Assembly (NCBI RefSeq): GCF_003945345.1
Contig: NZ_AP019308.1
Span: 7,001,001-7,065,000 of the forward strand
Direction of reading: 5' to 3'
Origin: Paenibacillus baekrokdamisoli
GTDB lineage: Bacteria; Bacillota; Bacilli; Paenibacillales; Paenibacillaceae
Length of the DNA stretch: 64,000 nucleotides
In this document: positions 63,774-64,000 of the stretch, one piece after another
Numbering within the stretch: position 1 is the first letter of the stretch
How the letters are laid out: each line of letters starts with the position of its first letter
Made by a program: the position numbers and the translations under genes
The notes under the pieces: generated by a model
What the model saw: only the letters and a program-made list of their open reading frames with translations
Databases searched by the model: none
What the model was told of the DNA's origin: nothing

Positions 63774-64000
63774 TTACTCAACGACGAGCTTTGCGACCAT
63801 TTTGGAGTGGCCTGTACCGCACATAATGCTGCATTTAAATTCATATTCTCCAGCTTTATCGATCTTAACAACAGTAGGTTTATCAGCATCAATCGTTTGG
63901 TCAAGATCTGGAATAATTATGCCATGAATACCATCGGGCGAATCCAAGGTGATTTTCGTTACTTCCCCTTTTTTGATCTTATATACAGGCTGGTCGAATT
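63774..64000 (-). CDS. Cupredoxin-domain protein with CuA-type ligand motif (5' end outside window)
   Basis: Only the last 74 residues or so are in the window; the start lies beyond 64000. The visible part reads 'FDQPVYKIKKGEVTKITLDS', 'PDGIHGIIIPDLD', and then 'YEFKCSIMCGTGHSKMVAKL'. The Cys-x3-Cys-x3-His-x2-Met pattern, with an upstream His in 'DGIHG', is the ligand set of a CuA centre as in cytochrome c oxidase subunit II. It may be a stand-alone CuA domain protein or the end of a CoxB-like subunit. Stop TAA at 63774-63776, terminator downstream. Confidence 0.8.
   Translation of the reverse strand, partial: FDQPVYKIKKGEVTKITLDSPDGIHGIIIPDLDQTIDADKPTVVKIDKAGEYEFKCSIMCGTGHSKMVAKLVVE

Overview
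The window looks like chromosome of a Paenibacillus-type Gram-positive bacterium (Paenibacillaceae, Bacillota). Evidence: strong AGGAGG-type ribosome sites with occasional GTG/TTG starts, a T-box leader in front of pheST, a GlcT-type antiterminator with its leader hairpin, HPr with both His and Ser46 sites, YesM/YesN-type two-component control of a sugar ABC transporter, NrdR-box pairs, and CcpA-type cre sequences. There are no rRNA or tRNA genes, no intact insertion sequence and no CRISPR array.

Layout. 0-8 kb: mixed small genes (partial arylamine N-acetyltransferase, thioredoxin-like protein, YqeK-type HD hydrolase, VOC/AHSA1 pair, OmpR-type two-component pair, alpha/beta hydrolase, DedA protein) plus a decayed ABC permease gene at 3.3-3.6 kb. 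8-12 kb: ornithine/proline catabolism (rocD and proline dehydrogenase divergent from pruA). 12.7-22.7 kb: a sugar or sugar-acid uptake locus, with YesN/YesM regulators divergent from a binding protein, two permeases, an SDR, a DgoD-like dehydratase and a hotdog thioesterase, with cre-like sites at the divergent promoters. 22.8-28.1 kb: a complete PTS cassette (GlcT antiterminator, EIIA, NagE-like EIICB, HPr, EI). 28.4-36 kb: fumarase, a HMGL-like aldolase, an unknown protein, and an MMPL exporter divergent from a TetR repressor. 36.2-42.1 kb: a tightly overlapped reverse-strand operon of two ABC systems with an ECF sigma factor in the middle. 42.4-50 kb: a GGDEF-EAL protein, a membrane protein, a YdjM hydrolase behind a LexA-like palindrome, and nrdAB behind two NrdR boxes. 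50.3-54.4 kb: a copper locus (CopC-CopD fusion, NarL-type two-component pair, YcnI). 54.5-58.4 kb: T-box, pheS, pheT. 58.9-62.8 kb: a giant ZapA. 62.8-64 kb: an SDR and a partial cupredoxin with a CuA ligand motif.

The most unusual object is the gene at 58920-62792. It begins with a clear ZapA domain (FtsZ-ring-associated protein, normally about 90 residues) and continues as roughly 1,190 residues of uninterrupted charged coiled coil. The coil is built from near-identical 66-bp (22-residue) and 54-bp (18-residue) units. Other signals worth following are a near-palindromic dispersed repeat in two opposite-facing copies (36.0 and 58.6 kb), a duplicated 48-bp hairpin element inside the PTS operon, GlcT with both PRD2 histidines replaced (Asp and Asn), a terminator whose loop carries the nrdA stop codon, and an ABC permease fused to a possible M1-peptidase-like domain lacking HExxH.

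All calls come from reading the sequence. Family assignments rest on recognised motifs and remembered family sequences, not on database searches. Where the chosen start differs from the longest open frame, the ribosome-site reasoning is given.
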